This document shows, one piece after another, positions 1 to 8,067 of a stretch of 12,891 bases of DNA (its first letter is position 1; each line of letters starts with the position of its first letter). The position numbers were made by a program, and so were the translations under genes. The DNA lies in contig CAJZJY010000013.1 of NCBI GenBank assembly GCA_916050055.1, positions 1 to 12,891 of the forward strand. The letters run 5' to 3'. The notes below the pieces were generated by a model that saw nothing but the letters and a program-made list of their open reading frames with translations, searched no databases and had not been told where the DNA came from. Source of the stretch: an uncultured Streptococcus sp. (GTDB lineage Bacteria > Bacillota > Bacilli > Lactobacillales > Aerococcaceae).

Positions 1-1379
1 GCACGAAGCAATACCTTATCGAGTAATGCAGCTGTCTTTTCTTCGATGAAGTCACTCATTTGTTGATTTTCCGCTTCGAAGTCGACCACTTCCCCTTTTT
101 CAAGTTTTGCATCGACTTTTGCAATCATGGCTTCCCCTCGAGATAATGTGTTCTTTTGATAACTTTCAATATCCGCTTGATGTTCCAAATAATGCGCATC
201 TGCAAGCCCCGCAATTAAGCGGCTTGACCAGTAGAAGGAATCCGTTGAAACCTTCGCAGTCGTATTGGCGAAATATGAAGGCGTTGTGTCCACTTGTGTA
301 AAGAATGGAACAGCCGTTGTAAATGGCATTGACCCATACGATACCCACTGAATTCCTGTTGTATCATGCGGACGATTTGGACGAATTTGTAAGATGGCCG
401 TTTGACTCGTACGATTAATCCCTACCGTACGGAAACGACGATTGCTCTTACCATCGCCTAAGTTTCCATATGGATCATATGGCGTAAATTGATAATGCGT
501 ACTCATCGATTCTTTCACATCTTCGACTGTAATCTTGCGGTATGGAACGCGCGCCCATGGAATCTCGAAACTCGTTGGAGATTGTTCCACTTCCGGATTG
601 AACATGCGTTGAATATCCCAAGCACGAGGCGTGTTATACAAGCGGTCTTTGTCGCGTTGGGAACCGAATGCGTACCGTGGATTGAACGATTCGCCGTCAA
701 AGTTTAAGTTCAAGTGGTGACGAATCATAAAGTCTTTCAAATCAGGGTCGCACATAAAGTTTTCTTTGTCTTCAAAATCAAAGAAGTCGCTGCCGAGTTG
801 ATTTGGATTTACCACATACGCATCATCAGGTACACGGCGTGCCATCCAGTGATGTCCTCCAATCGATTCTAACCACCAGATTTCATTCACATCGGAAATC
901 GCAATTCCGTTTGATTCATAGGTTCCTGCTGTTTCAAGGAAGTGTCCAAGACGTTCGACCCCTTCGCGCGCTGTTTTAATATAAGGCAACACCAATGTGA
1001 AGATGTCTTCTTCCCCAATCCCTGTTTCCACGAGTGGGTCGGCCCCTAATACACGCGGATTTGTCGAAATCGTTTCTGTCGCACTCACCGCAACATTATA
1101 AGCATTAATCCCTGCAGCTCCCCAGATGCCTTCGTTATTGATAGCATTTGGCATGGCCGTATAGCGAACAGGATTGTCTGGTAAATCTGTTTCAAATCCT
1201 GAAATCACTGCTTTATAGTGACGTGGTTGGTCTTCTGGACGTACCACAATGAATTTCTTTGGAGTGAACTCTCCATTACATGAGTCCTCTGTACGCGCTA
1301 CTAGCGTTGAACCATCGTAGCTGGCCTTCTTTCCGACAAGAATCGTTGTACATGAATCATGTTCTTGGTCAAATCTCAT
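1..1379 (-). CDS. pepD: C69-family dipeptidase (PepD type), C-terminus cut by window edge
   Basis: Peptidase family C69 are N-terminal-nucleophile dipeptidases of lactic acid bacteria that hydrolyse a broad range of dipeptides in the cytoplasm. The translation opens [20 protein letters not shown]; Cys10 in the CTTILVG context is the expected nucleophile, exposed after removal of a short leader. Further family-like segments are [12 protein letters not shown] (about 21-32), the [20 protein letters not shown] region (about 76-95) and [20 protein letters not shown] (about 165-184). 459 residues are in the window without a stop, close to the usual length of about 470, so only a few codons are missing. 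The ATG at 1377-1379 follows a good Shine-Dalgarno (GGAGGTAG, 1385-1392). The gene has its own promoter and appears monocistronic on its 5' side. The symbol is the generic one; I cannot tell which PepD paralogue this is. Confidence 0.93.
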   Translation of the reverse strand, partial: MRFDQEHDSCTTILVGKKASYDGSTLVARTEDSCNGEFTPKKFIVVRPEDQPRHYKAVISGFETDLPDNPVRYTAMPNAINNEGIWGAAGINAYNVAVSATETISTNPRVLGADPLVETGIGEEDIFTLVLPYIKTAREGVERLGHFLETAGTYESNGIAISDVNEIWWLESIGGHHWMARRVPDDAYVVNPNQLGSDFFDFEDKENFMCDPDLKDFMIRHHLNLNFDGESFNPRYAFGSQRDKDRLYNTPRAWDIQRMFNPEVEQSPTSFEIPWARVPYRKITVEDVKESMSTHYQFTPYDPYGNLGDGKSNRRFRTVGINRTSQTAILQIRPNRPHDTTGIQWVSYGSMPFTTAVPFFTQVDTTPSYFANTTAKVSTDSFYWSSRLIAGLADAHYLEHQADIESYQKNTLSRGEAMIAKVDAKLEKGEVVDFEAENQQMSDFIEEKTAALLDKVLLR

Positions 1380-1415
1380 AAAAACTACCTCCATTTACTT
1401 TGTTTATACATTTAA

Positions 1416-1444
1416 ATTATAGTCCTATTCGCGCTATTTCTCAA
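1416..1444 (-). promoter_or_regulatory. SigA-type promoter of the C69 dipeptidase gene
   Basis: Read on the minus strand, TTGAGA (1439-1444) is separated by exactly 17 bp from TATAAT (1416-1421), a near-consensus vegetative promoter. It gives a 5' leader of roughly 30 nt carrying the Shine-Dalgarno of the dipeptidase gene. Confidence 0.8.
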
Positions 1445-1490
1445 AGAGTTCTTCAGAAATTGCCCCTGAAATTTCTTCCTAAGGATAGGT

Positions 1491-1520
1491 AAAAAAAAGA
1501 ACCTAGAATAAACTAGATTC
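1491..1520 (-). terminator. Rho-independent terminator of the small-membrane-protein operon
   Basis: On the minus strand the arms GAATCTAG and CTAGGTTC (one G-T pair) form a hairpin with a 6-nt TTTATT loop, followed by an eight-base T tract (A-run at 1491-1498). It lies 15 bp past the stop of the last operon gene. A-rich sequence on the other side makes it potentially bidirectional. Confidence 0.8.
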
Positions 1521-1534
1521 TTTTGCTACTCCTA

Positions 1535-1786
1535 TTATTGTTTTCGTTTTCGATACACTATTTCAGCGATGGTAATCATAACGGCAATGAGCCATAAAAT
1601 GAGCACTGTTGTGAGCGCGTATTGAATATTATAGTAGAGTGCAGCAATACAAAGAATCATCCCTACGGCCACTACATAACGAAAATTAAAGGGCGCTACA
1701 CCGTGAATATACCAAAAAACGAAATCTTCACCAGGATTCTTTGTCACTTTATAATCTTCTATTAACTCTCTAAACTTCTCAACCAT
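1535..1786 (-). CDS. small hypothetical membrane protein, two predicted TM segments
   Basis: I do not recognise this 83-residue protein. It has a polar N-terminal part (about 1-35) and then two closely spaced hydrophobic segments (about 37-54 and 57-75) ending in a basic tail, RKRKQ, suggesting a membrane hairpin with a cytoplasmic C-terminus. A longer reading from a GTG at 1795 adds three residues, but that GTG abuts the AAGGAG Shine-Dalgarno (1795-1800); the ATG at 1784-1786 sits 8 nt from it and is the better start. It is the last gene of a three-gene operon; its ribosome binding site overlaps the stop of the preceding gene, so translational coupling is likely. Function unknown. Confidence 0.75.
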   Translation of the reverse strand: MVEKFRELIEDYKVTKNPGEDFVFWYIHGVAPFNFRYVVAVGMILCIAALYYNIQYALTTVLILWLIAVMITIAEIVYRKRKQ

Positions 1787-1798
1787 CTGAAACACTCC

Positions 1799-2158
1799 TT
1801 ATTTTTTATCCGGAATTACACAAAATAGATAGTAAGTAATAAAAACTGTCAGCGCGCCAAGTCCAATTTTCACCGCTAAAATCGGAGCTAAGTAAATGGA
1901 AATGGCCATTAAAATATAGATATAAACAATAATTTTCTTTTTACGACTGCGCGCAATTGACTTCGTTTCACGGTAATCTGCGACATATAGTTGATACAGT
2001 TTTGTCTGTTGAAACCACTCTTCAAAACGAGTAGAACTCTTTGAAAAACATACCACTGTCAGCAGTAGAAACGGTGTCGTCGGAAGTACTGGGAGCACAA
2101 TTCCAATTAACCCCAGCGCTAGCGAAATCCACGCGATAATAAAATACACCACTCTCAT
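1799..2158 (-). CDS. DUF454 (YbaN-like) inner-membrane protein
   Basis: This 119-residue protein matches the DUF454/YbaN family by its N-terminal signature: a hydrophobic start, then GLIGIVLPVLPTTPFLLL (about 17-34), followed by CFSKSSTRFEEW, a short polar loop and two C-terminal hydrophobic stretches (about 76-92 and 94-113). Four membrane segments are likely. The family's biochemical role is not established; members often sit beside other small membrane proteins or transport genes. The ATG at 2158 is preceded by AGGAGG inside the end of the upstream gene (8 bp gap between genes), so the two are probably translated in tandem. Its stop codon overlaps the ribosome binding site of the next gene. 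Confidence 0.85.
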   Translation of the reverse strand: MRVVYFIIAWISLALGLIGIVLPVLPTTPFLLLTVVCFSKSSTRFEEWFQQTKLYQLYVADYRETKSIARSRKKKIIVYIYILMAISIYLAPILAVKIGLGALTVFITYYLFCVIPDKK

Positions 2159-2166
2159 TCTTTTTC

Positions 2167-2445
2167 CTATTCCTCCTCGGCTAATTGCGCCACTCTTCGA
2201 TCAATAAAATACTCTAATATTTTTGTAAGAATAAAGAGTATACTCACAAAATAGAAGAAATAGACAAAATAACTGATGGAGACATTAATGGCTAGAAGGA
2301 AGGTCGCCACAAGCACAATCACCCAAAACAGCTTCAAGGCGAAGAGCCATCTTTGCTTCTTCATCCATTGCTTATCGGTTAATGTATGGTCACCCTTATC
2401 AAGCGCGATAATCGTATCAATAAACTTGGTAAAACGTTCTTTCAA
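2167..2445 (-). CDS. small hypothetical membrane protein, first gene of operon, TTG start
   Basis: I do not recognise this 92-residue protein. The first 30 residues are polar and charged (includes LDKGDHTLTDKQWMKKQRW), followed by two hydrophobic segments (about 35-55 and 57-76) and an acidic end (AEEE). The start codon is TTG at 2443-2445, supported by the Shine-Dalgarno GAGAGGAG about 7 nt upstream; no ATG lies nearby in frame. It is the promoter-proximal gene of the operon with the DUF454 gene and the 83-residue protein. Its layout (charged N-terminus, paired TM segments, charged tail) resembles that of the last operon gene, so the products might associate in the membrane; that is inference. 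Confidence 0.75.
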   Translation of the reverse strand: MKERFTKFIDTIIALDKGDHTLTDKQWMKKQRWLFALKLFWVIVLVATFLLAINVSISYFVYFFYFVSILFILTKILEYFIDRRVAQLAEEE

Positions 2446-2473
2446 GCACAGTCTCCTCTCTTTTAGTAAGCAT

Positions 2474-2502
2474 AGTGTAGCACAACCCTAACCACTAGTA
2501 AA
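2474..2502 (-). promoter_or_regulatory. promoter of the three-gene membrane-protein operon
   Basis: Minus strand: TTTACT (2497-2502), a 17-bp spacer, then TACACT (2474-2479) preceded by TGC, an extended -10. It lies about 29 bp upstream of the TTG start of the first gene. Confidence 0.6.
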
Positions 2503-2524
2503 TTTATTTTAATCGATTTTTAAT

Positions 2525-2571
2525 CAATAAAAAACGCCTCTTTTGAAATTCTGCAATTCCAAAAGAAGCGT
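2525..2571 (-). terminator. Rho-independent terminator after the aminotransferase gene
   Basis: Arms at 2534-2550 and 2555-2571 are complementary over 17 bp (two G-U pairs) around a 4-nt loop, followed on the minus strand by a T-rich tract (A-run 2529-2534). It closes the regulator-aminotransferase operon about 16 bp after the stop. Confidence 0.9.
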
Positions 2572-2586
2572 AGTTATTTGATTGAA

Positions 2587-3765
2587 TTATTTTTCATTTC
2601 TCAACTTCGTAATGAAGTGTTCGATACGATCTAACGCTGTCTTCAAGTCCTCGATTGAGTATGCGTAAGAGATACGTAGGAATCCTTCCCCTGAGTCCCC
2701 AAAGGCTGTTCCTGGAACAACAGCTAAACGTTCTTCCTCTACTAAGCGCATTGCGAATTCTTCAGAACTCAAACCGAATTGAGAGATATTTGGGAAGATA
2801 TAGAAAGCTCCAAATGGTTCAAAGCAAGGAATGCCTAGGTCTTTGAAACGTTTCACCAAGTAACGGCGACGTTGGTTGTAGCTATCGCGCATTTCTGCAA
2901 TATCATCATCTGAATTACGAAGCGCATCCACACCCGCATATTGGCTAAGTGTTGGTGCTGACATAATCGCAAATTGGTGAATCTTATACATTTGTTCCAT
3001 GATGGTTGCTGGTGCTAAGGCATATCCAAGTCTCCATCCAGTCATCGCAAATGCTTTTGAGAATCCTCCGATTAAAATCGTACGATCACGCATGCCATCG
3101 ATTTCGACAACAGACACGTGAGGTTTACCTGTATATGTTAATTCTCCGTATAATTCGTCAGAAACAACGATAATGTCGTGGCGTTTCAACACTTCACAAA
3201 CCGCTTCTAAGTCTTCACGTTCCATAATCGCCCCAGTTGGGTTATTTGGGAAGTTCATTAAAATCGCTTTTGTTTTCGGTGTAATCACAGCTTCTAAATC
3301 TTCTGGCGTGATACGGAATTGGTTTTCTTCTTTTAACGGAAGAATCACAGGAGTTCCATCGGCCATTGTAACTGCTGGAACGTATGAAACGTAACCTGGG
3401 TCACAAATAATCACTTCATCCCCTGGGTTCAAGAGAACACGCATTGAAATATCAACGGCTTCACTTCCTCCAACGGTGATGACACATTCGTGCATTGGGT
3501 CATATTTCACCCCGTGACGGCCTTCTGTAAAGATACATACTTCTTCACGAAGCTCTTTTAACCCTGCATTAGCTGTATAGAATGTACGGCCTTCTTGCAA
3601 CGCTTTAATCGCTTCTTGACGAATATGCCAAGGCGTATCAAAATCAGGCTCTCCAACCCCTAGGGAAACAATATCCTTGTATTCACTCGCCATATCGAAG
3701 AAACGACGAATTCCTGAAGGTTTCAAGTCCTTAATTTTATTGTTTAACATATTTTCTAAATTCAT
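2587..3765 (-). CDS. class I/II PLP-dependent aminotransferase (AlaT/AraT-like)
   Basis: A 392-residue fold-type I aminotransferase of the aspartate aminotransferase superfamily, cytoplasmic, transferring an amino group between an amino acid and a 2-oxoacid. Visible landmarks: YTANAGLKELR (about 63-73), NNPTG (174-178, Asn that positions PLP), SDELYGE (202-208, Asp203 to the pyridine nitrogen and Tyr206), FSKAFAMTGWR (235-245, Lys237 the Schiff-base lysine) and FLRISYA (362-368, Arg364 binding the substrate carboxylate). All catalytic residues are intact. The ATG overlaps the stop of the upstream Lrp-type regulator (ATGA). The same pairing in B. subtilis is alaR-alaT (yugG-yugH), alanine transaminase and its regulator; in lactic acid bacteria related enzymes are called AraT or PatA. 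Substrate is therefore uncertain; alanine is the best guess from context, aromatic amino acids the main alternative. Confidence 0.92.
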   Translation of the reverse strand: MNLENMLNNKIKDLKPSGIRRFFDMASEYKDIVSLGVGEPDFDTPWHIRQEAIKALQEGRTFYTANAGLKELREEVCIFTEGRHGVKYDPMHECVITVGGSEAVDISMRVLLNPGDEVIICDPGYVSYVPAVTMADGTPVILPLKEENQFRITPEDLEAVITPKTKAILMNFPNNPTGAIMEREDLEAVCEVLKRHDIIVVSDELYGELTYTGKPHVSVVEIDGMRDRTILIGGFSKAFAMTGWRLGYALAPATIMEQMYKIHQFAIMSAPTLSQYAGVDALRNSDDDIAEMRDSYNQRRRYLVKRFKDLGIPCFEPFGAFYIFPNISQFGLSSEEFAMRLVEEERLAVVPGTAFGDSGEGFLRISYAYSIEDLKTALDRIEHFITKLRNEK

Positions 3766-4256
3766 GGAGTAACCACCTGACGTTTATCATCTGCTTTACC
3801 GACAAACATTGTGCCGTGATCTTTGTATTGTTTTAATACAACATGTGTTTTAGTAGATTGTACTTCTTCAATCACTGAAAGACGTGAAGATACGAAGTTC
3901 GCGATTTCACGCATTGGCGCTTTTTTCAATTGCACCATGAAATCATATCCACCTGACATTAAGTAGACTGCTTCCACTTCTGGGAAATGATAGATTTTTT
4001 CCGCAATACGGTCGAACCCTTTTCCTTTTTGAGGATTTACTTTTAATTCGATAATCGCTGAAACATTCACGTTATCTGTTTTTTCCCAGTTGATTAATGT
4101 ATGGTAGCCACAAATAATTTTTGCTTCTTCCATCTCTTTAATACGACGTTTCACTTCATCCACGTCAATTTCTAATAAAGAGGCAATTTCTTCTGGTGTT
4201 AAACGACTATTCTTCTCGATTAATTTTAAGATTTGCTCGTTCACTTCTTTGAACAT
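3762..4256 (-). CDS. Lrp/AsnC-family transcriptional regulator
   Basis: A 164-residue regulator with an N-terminal helix-turn-helix (about 1-50; LTPEEIASLLEIDVDEVKRRIKEM is the recognition region) and a C-terminal RAM/AsnC effector-binding ferredoxin-like domain (about 65-145, including the glycine-rich turn MSGGYDFMVQL). Family members are dimers to octamers that sense amino acids. It forms an operon with the aminotransferase through a 4-bp ATGA overlap, the arrangement of B. subtilis alaR-alaT, where AlaR activates the operon. The ATG at 4256 has a strong Shine-Dalgarno, AAAGGAGG, about 7 nt upstream. Local regulation of its own promoter is likely: the -35 region is poor and carries a small inverted repeat. 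Confidence 0.9.
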   Translation of the reverse strand: MFKEVNEQILKLIEKNSRLTPEEIASLLEIDVDEVKRRIKEMEEAKIICGYHTLINWEKTDNVNVSAIIELKVNPQKGKGFDRIAEKIYHFPEVEAVYLMSGGYDFMVQLKKAPMREIANFVSSRLSVIEEVQSTKTHVVLKQYKDHGTMFVGKADDKRQVVTP

Positions 4257-4301
4257 AGGCTTTCCTCCTTTAGTCGCGTCCGCAACTTTATGTACTTATC
4301 T

Positions 4302-4336
4302 ATTGTACCCTTTTTTCGCTAGAATTCCTAAGAATT
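4302..4336 (-). promoter_or_regulatory. promoter of the Lrp-aminotransferase operon with inverted repeat at -35
   Basis: Minus strand: a good -10, TACAAT (4302-4307), with only a weak -35 (TTAGGA at 4326-4331 with 18-bp spacing). The -35 lies inside a short inverted repeat, AATTC-TTAG-GAATT (4323-4336). A weak -35 overlapping a dyad fits activation by the adjacent Lrp-type protein, but the operator assignment is inference. Confidence 0.5.
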
Positions 4337-4369
4337 TATTACGACTTTATGAAATTTATAAATATTATC

Positions 4370-4398
4370 AAAAAACTCTCTTCTATGATAGAAGAGAG
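4370..4398 (-). terminator. Rho-independent terminator of recG-plsX
   Basis: A perfect 10-bp stem (CTCTCTTCTA / TAGAAGAGAG) with a 3-nt loop at 4376-4398 is followed on the minus strand by six T residues (4370-4375). It lies about 10 bp past the plsX stop. Confidence 0.93.
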
Positions 4399-4408
4399 CC
4401 TTATTTCT

Positions 4409-5416
4409 TTATTCCGTTGCTTGTTCAAAGTGAGCAACTAAGTCGTTGATTACTCCACTGGATACGATTGTGTCGATTTGTTTCATCGCATGGTACACAC
4501 TATCTGATTTTGAAGAACCGTGTGATTTCACGACTGCTCCCTTAAGACCAAAGAGTACCGCACCCCCGAATTGTGAGTAGTCTAATGTATTCTTTAATCC
4601 GTAGAACGTATTCTTCAATAAGAGCGCTCCAAGTTTCCCTTGGATTCCTTGCCCTTTGATGCCTTCTTTTAGAAGACCCATCATCGCAAGCGCTGTTCCT
4701 TCGATTGTTTTCAATACGGCGTTTCCTGTAAATCCGTCTGTCACAACCACATCCGCAGCGCCCGTTAAGATGTCACGAGCTTCCACGTTCCCGACAAAGT
4801 TTAAGCTATCGTCTTCTTTCAAGAGTCCGTAAACTTCTTTTGCAAGTTCGTTCCCTTTTCCTTCTTCAGTTCCGTTATTTAATAAACCAACTGATGGATT
4901 TTCGTAGCCAAGAACGTATTTTGAATAGTAGCTACCAAGAATACCGAATTGATGAACGTTTTTCGGTTTACATTCCGCGTTCGCACCAACGTCCATCATA
5001 ATAAATTGACGGTTTTCTTTTCCAAGAACAGGCAACACCGGCATTAATCCAGGACGGTCGATTCCTTTAATACGGCCAACCACTAATAAACCAGCCGTTA
5101 GAAGAGCCCCTGTATTTCCGCAAGAGAAGAGCGCGTCGGCTTCCCCTTCTTTAACAGCTTTAGCGGCAACGACCATTGAAGCGTCTTTCTTCGAGCGAAT
5201 CGCTTTAACTGGTTCGTCATCAGAGTTGATTTTTTCTGAGCAGTGAATCACGCGAATATTTGGAAGGGATTCCTCCAAGCATGCGTTCACTTTTGCTTCG
5301 TCTCCGTATAATTGAAACTCGACAGTTGGCATTTCCTTTGCTGCAAGGACGACCCCTTGGACGATTTCTTTAGGAGCGTTATCTCCACCCATCGCGTCAA
5401 TTGCAATTCTTACCAT
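4409..5416 (-). CDS. plsX: phosphate acyltransferase PlsX
   Basis: PlsX converts acyl-ACP and phosphate to acyl-phosphate, the donor for PlsY in the first acylation of glycerol-3-phosphate; it is a peripheral membrane enzyme. The N-terminus MVRIAIDAMGGDNAPKEIVQ is the family hallmark; other conserved parts are VIHCSEKINSDDEPVKAIR, ALFSCGNTGALL, FIMMDVGANAECKP, GLLNNGTEEGKGN and VVVTDGFTGNAVLKTIEG. An upstream TTG at 5440 would add eight residues, but it lacks a ribosome binding site, whereas the ATG at 5414-5416 has GAGGAGGAAC just upstream; this gives 335 residues, normal for PlsX. It follows recG by 36 bp and shares its terminator. In Bacillus fapR lies between recG and plsX; it is absent here, so lipid-responsive control must come from elsewhere. 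Confidence 0.96.
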   Translation of the reverse strand: MVRIAIDAMGGDNAPKEIVQGVVLAAKEMPTVEFQLYGDEAKVNACLEESLPNIRVIHCSEKINSDDEPVKAIRSKKDASMVVAAKAVKEGEADALFSCGNTGALLTAGLLVVGRIKGIDRPGLMPVLPVLGKENRQFIMMDVGANAECKPKNVHQFGILGSYYSKYVLGYENPSVGLLNNGTEEGKGNELAKEVYGLLKEDDSLNFVGNVEARDILTGAADVVVTDGFTGNAVLKTIEGTALAMMGLLKEGIKGQGIQGKLGALLLKNTFYGLKNTLDYSQFGGAVLFGLKGAVVKSHGSSKSDSVYHAMKQIDTIVSSGVINDLVAHFEQATE

Positions 5417-5452
5417 TGTTGTTCCTCCTCTTCTAGCCAAGTGGCCCTGAAG

Positions 5453-7504
5453 TTATCCATTGATTTCTTTCGTTGTTTGTTCGATAAATGCCTTCATGCG
5501 TTTTGTCTCGGCTTTTTCTCCTGCTGGATCTTCCGAGGCATAAAGGATTGCATCTTTACGTGCTTGTTCTAGTATATCATAATCTCGTATTAAATCGGCA
5601 ATCTTAAAGTCTGGAATACCGGACTGTTTTACCCCAAATACATCCCCAGAACCACGGAGCTCCAAGTCTTTTTGACTGAGATAAAATCCGTCCGTCGACT
5701 CGCACATAATGCGCATGCGTTCTTTCCCATTTTCGGTCTTTGGACTCGCCACTAAAATACAGCTTGAAGCATGTTGTCCACGGCCGACACGTCCACGCAA
5801 TTGATGGAGTTGCGCTAACCCGAATCGGTCCGCATCTAAAATCACCATCACTGTGGCATTTGGTACGTCCACCCCAACTTCAATCACCGTTGTGGAGACG
5901 AGTACTTGTAGCTTGTTGGCTTTAAAGTCCGCCATCACCGCTTCTTTTTCTTCCGACGGCATCTTCCCGTGTAGGAGTCCCACTTTCACGCGGTCTGAGA
6001 AATGTGCTGAAATCATGCGGTAAATCTCTTCGGCATTTTGCACATCGAGATGTTCCGACTCTTCAATCAGTGGCGAAATCATATACGCTTGTCGCCCTTC
6101 TTGAATTTGACGTTCCACGAAGTTAAAAATCTGCTCCATTTCCTGCTCGCGAACCCAAGACGTCTTGATAGGCTGGCGACCACGAGGAATTTCACTCAAA
6201 ATAGAAGTATCCATTTCCCCGAAAGCCGTAATCGCAAGCGTACGCGGAATTGGCGTTGCCGTCATTTGAAGCACGTTCACGCCCGCTCCTTTTCCAGCGA
6301 GCGCCTGACGTTGTTGCACCCCGAAGCGATGCTGTTCGTCAATCACGACAAAGGCTAACTCTTTAAAGTTCACATCTTGTTGGAACAAGGCATGTGTCCC
6401 GATAATGAGGTTCGCCTTGCCACTCTCGATTTGCGCGAGTAACTCTTTTCGCTTCTTCTGCGAACGATTCATACTTCCCGTTAACAACACTGCCTTCAAA
6501 GATGTCCCTTGAATTAATTTTTCAATCGTTAACATATGTTGTTCCGCTAAGATTTCTGTTGGAACCATAAGCGCCGCTTGCTTGCCTGTTAGAGCCGTTG
6601 CAACCATGGCAATCGTCGCCACAATCGTCTTCCCGCTCCCTACATCCCCTTGCAAGAGACGATTCATCTCATAAGGCGCGCGCAGGTCAAAGCAAATCTC
6701 ATTCACGACTTTCTTTTGCCCATCTGTTAGTTCAAATGGCAACGTCTGAATAAAGGCCTTCAACGCGGCATTATCATACAGCACCGCTTGCCCTTTGGTT
6801 TGCTGATGACGCTTCTGACGCATCCATTGCAAGCGCAGTTGATATAAGAAGAGCTCCTGGTAGACGAGCTGATATTGCGCACTCTGTCTTTCCAGTTCAT
6901 CTTTTGGAAAATGCATTGCCCGTACAGCATCCCGATGCCCCATCAGGTGGTGCGACGCCGTTAACTCTTGCGGCAATACTTCTGGAATTTTATCTTCAAA
7001 ACGATCCATCGCCGTATGAACGAGTTTGAGAATCGTCGCCTGCTTCAACGATTTATTCGTGCGATAAACCGCCTCAACTTGGTCGCCTTCTTCGTCCTCC
7101 ACGTTTCGGTTCGATAAGATTTTCATCCCCATCAAAGTAGAGCGCTTTGCATCCCATTTCCCGTAGATAGCAATCTCTTCGCCTTGAACGACTTTATCTT
7201 TTAAATACGGCTGATTAAAGAACGCAACTTGGATGACTTGCTGGTCAATCGCCATGCGAAACGCCAAACGGTTCTTCTTGAAGCCGTAATAGCTCACAAC
7301 CGGTTGTGTCGCCACAAGCCCTTTTAGCGTGACTTTCTCTTGGTCCATGATAGTATTTACATCACGAATTTGAATATCTTCATAACGAAATGGGAAATGC
7401 GTTAACAAGTCATAGACTGTTTCGATGCCCAGTTCGGCTAATGGTTCTAATCGTTTTGGTCCAACGCCTGGCAAGACTTGCACACTTTGAAAGACTTCAT
7501 TCAT
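5453..7504 (-). CDS. recG: ATP-dependent DNA helicase RecG
   Basis: RecG is a monomeric superfamily 2 double-strand translocase that remodels stalled forks and Holliday junctions. The 683 residues match the family's usual length. Domains in order: N-terminal region with a helix-hairpin-like [10 protein letters not shown] (11-20); OB-fold wedge (about 60-150); helicase lobe 1 with Walker A GDVGSGKT (286-293), DEQH box IDEQHRFG (388-395) and TATPIPRT (415-422); lobe 2 with [11 protein letters not shown] (510-520), [14 protein letters not shown] (537-550) and QLRGRVGRG (568-576); then the C-terminal part with [11 protein letters not shown]. The ATG at 7504 has an AAAGGATG ribosome binding site. 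It heads a recG-plsX operon and has its own promoter, whose -35 box touches folded element A. Confidence 0.97.
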   Translation of the reverse strand: MNEVFQSVQVLPGVGPKRLEPLAELGIETVYDLLTHFPFRYEDIQIRDVNTIMDQEKVTLKGLVATQPVVSYYGFKKNRLAFRMAIDQQVIQVAFFNQPYLKDKVVQGEEIAIYGKWDAKRSTLMGMKILSNRNVEDEEGDQVEAVYRTNKSLKQATILKLVHTAMDRFEDKIPEVLPQELTASHHLMGHRDAVRAMHFPKDELERQSAQYQLVYQELFLYQLRLQWMRQKRHQQTKGQAVLYDNAALKAFIQTLPFELTDGQKKVVNEICFDLRAPYEMNRLLQGDVGSGKTIVATIAMVATALTGKQAALMVPTEILAEQHMLTIEKLIQGTSLKAVLLTGSMNRSQKKRKELLAQIESGKANLIIGTHALFQQDVNFKELAFVVIDEQHRFGVQQRQALAGKGAGVNVLQMTATPIPRTLAITAFGEMDTSILSEIPRGRQPIKTSWVREQEMEQIFNFVERQIQEGRQAYMISPLIEESEHLDVQNAEEIYRMISAHFSDRVKVGLLHGKMPSEEKEAVMADFKANKLQVLVSTTVIEVGVDVPNATVMVILDADRFGLAQLHQLRGRVGRGQHASSCILVASPKTENGKERMRIMCESTDGFYLSQKDLELRGSGDVFGVKQSGIPDFKIADLIRDYDILEQARKDAILYASEDPAGEKAETKRMKAFIEQTTKEING

Positions 7505-7530
7505 CCAATCACATCCTTTCTACTTTAATA

Positions 7531-7560
7531 AGTGTAATTCATGTTCTCTTTAATCGTCAA
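7531..7560 (-). promoter_or_regulatory. recG promoter
   Basis: Minus strand: TTGACG (7555-7560), 18-bp spacer, TACACT (7531-7536). Start of transcription would be about 20 nt upstream of the recG ATG. The outer edge of the -35 hexamer abuts the first base of folded element A (7561). Confidence 0.65.
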
Positions 7561-7822
7561 GAGGAAGGAAAGTGAGGGAGGAGTTAGAAAATTTGTACTA
7601 AATATTCCTTTCATCCTTTCGGATGTCTTCATATTCGCGTGAATAGCTGTACCGGAAGGAGCCTACTGTCTCCTTTCCTCTCGAGCCTCAAACTGATACT
7701 AGGAAATTCTTTCCAAGTATCAGTAATTCGCATCGAGTACGCTCGCTATTCATGCGAATATAGAATCCGAAAGGATTCCCAGGAATATTTCAAAGCACTT
7801 CCCTCCCTCATTTTTCTTCCTC
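7561..7822 (+). repeat. folded repeat element, copy A
   Basis: A 262-bp element built on an imperfect inverted repeat of about 80 bp: the left arm (7561-7647) is complementary to the right arm (7741-7822) with small gaps. The apex holds GTA (7649-7651), hairpin P1 (GGAAGGAG 7654-7661, loop CCTACTGT, closing arm 7670-7678), helix P3 (CTCGA 7680-7684 with TCGAG 7733-7737), an internal loop (GCCTCAAA 7685-7692 and TAATTCGCA 7724-7732), helix P2 (CTGATACT 7693-7700 with AGTATCAG 7716-7723) and TAC (7738-7740). Copies B and C share this layout with different helix sequences. No protein-coding content is convincing. It is oriented opposite to recG and abuts the recG promoter. Confidence 0.85.
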
Positions 7823-7825
7823 TCT

Positions 7826-7884
7826 CCTTGAACCCTACAGTGCAGGGTGTTTTGATGTGAATTCCACTAAGTGCAGCTCTGCCC
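7826..7884 (+). repeat. degenerate direct repeat, unit E1
   Basis: Starts CCTTGA, then a hairpin with stem ACCCT / AGGGT and a loop containing TGC, then CACTAAGTGCAGCTCT. The unit at 8068-8124 has the same order of parts with a different stem. Confidence 0.45.
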
Positions 7885-8067
7885 CTCATTGACCCTTACA
7901 GCACTAGAAATGCTGAGGAGCACTCACTCCGTTCCTTTTTTCCCATTTTGAGGCGAGCGAAGACTCAGAAGCACGCGAAAACAAGAAAGTACTCTCTGTC
8001 AAAGCGAAATCCCCTGATGTGAGCACGAAAACCAACCAGTTACACTTACTTATTGTTGAATAGAGAT

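Noticed and set aside
5417..5440. Eight-residue N-terminal extension of plsX from a TTG at 5440
   Set aside because: The ATG at 5416 has the strong Shine-Dalgarno and matches the family N-terminus.
7639..7860. 73-codon plus-strand reading frame across element A
   Set aside because: It runs through the apex and right arm of the inverted repeat, has no ribosome binding site, and its sequence is explained by the folded structure.
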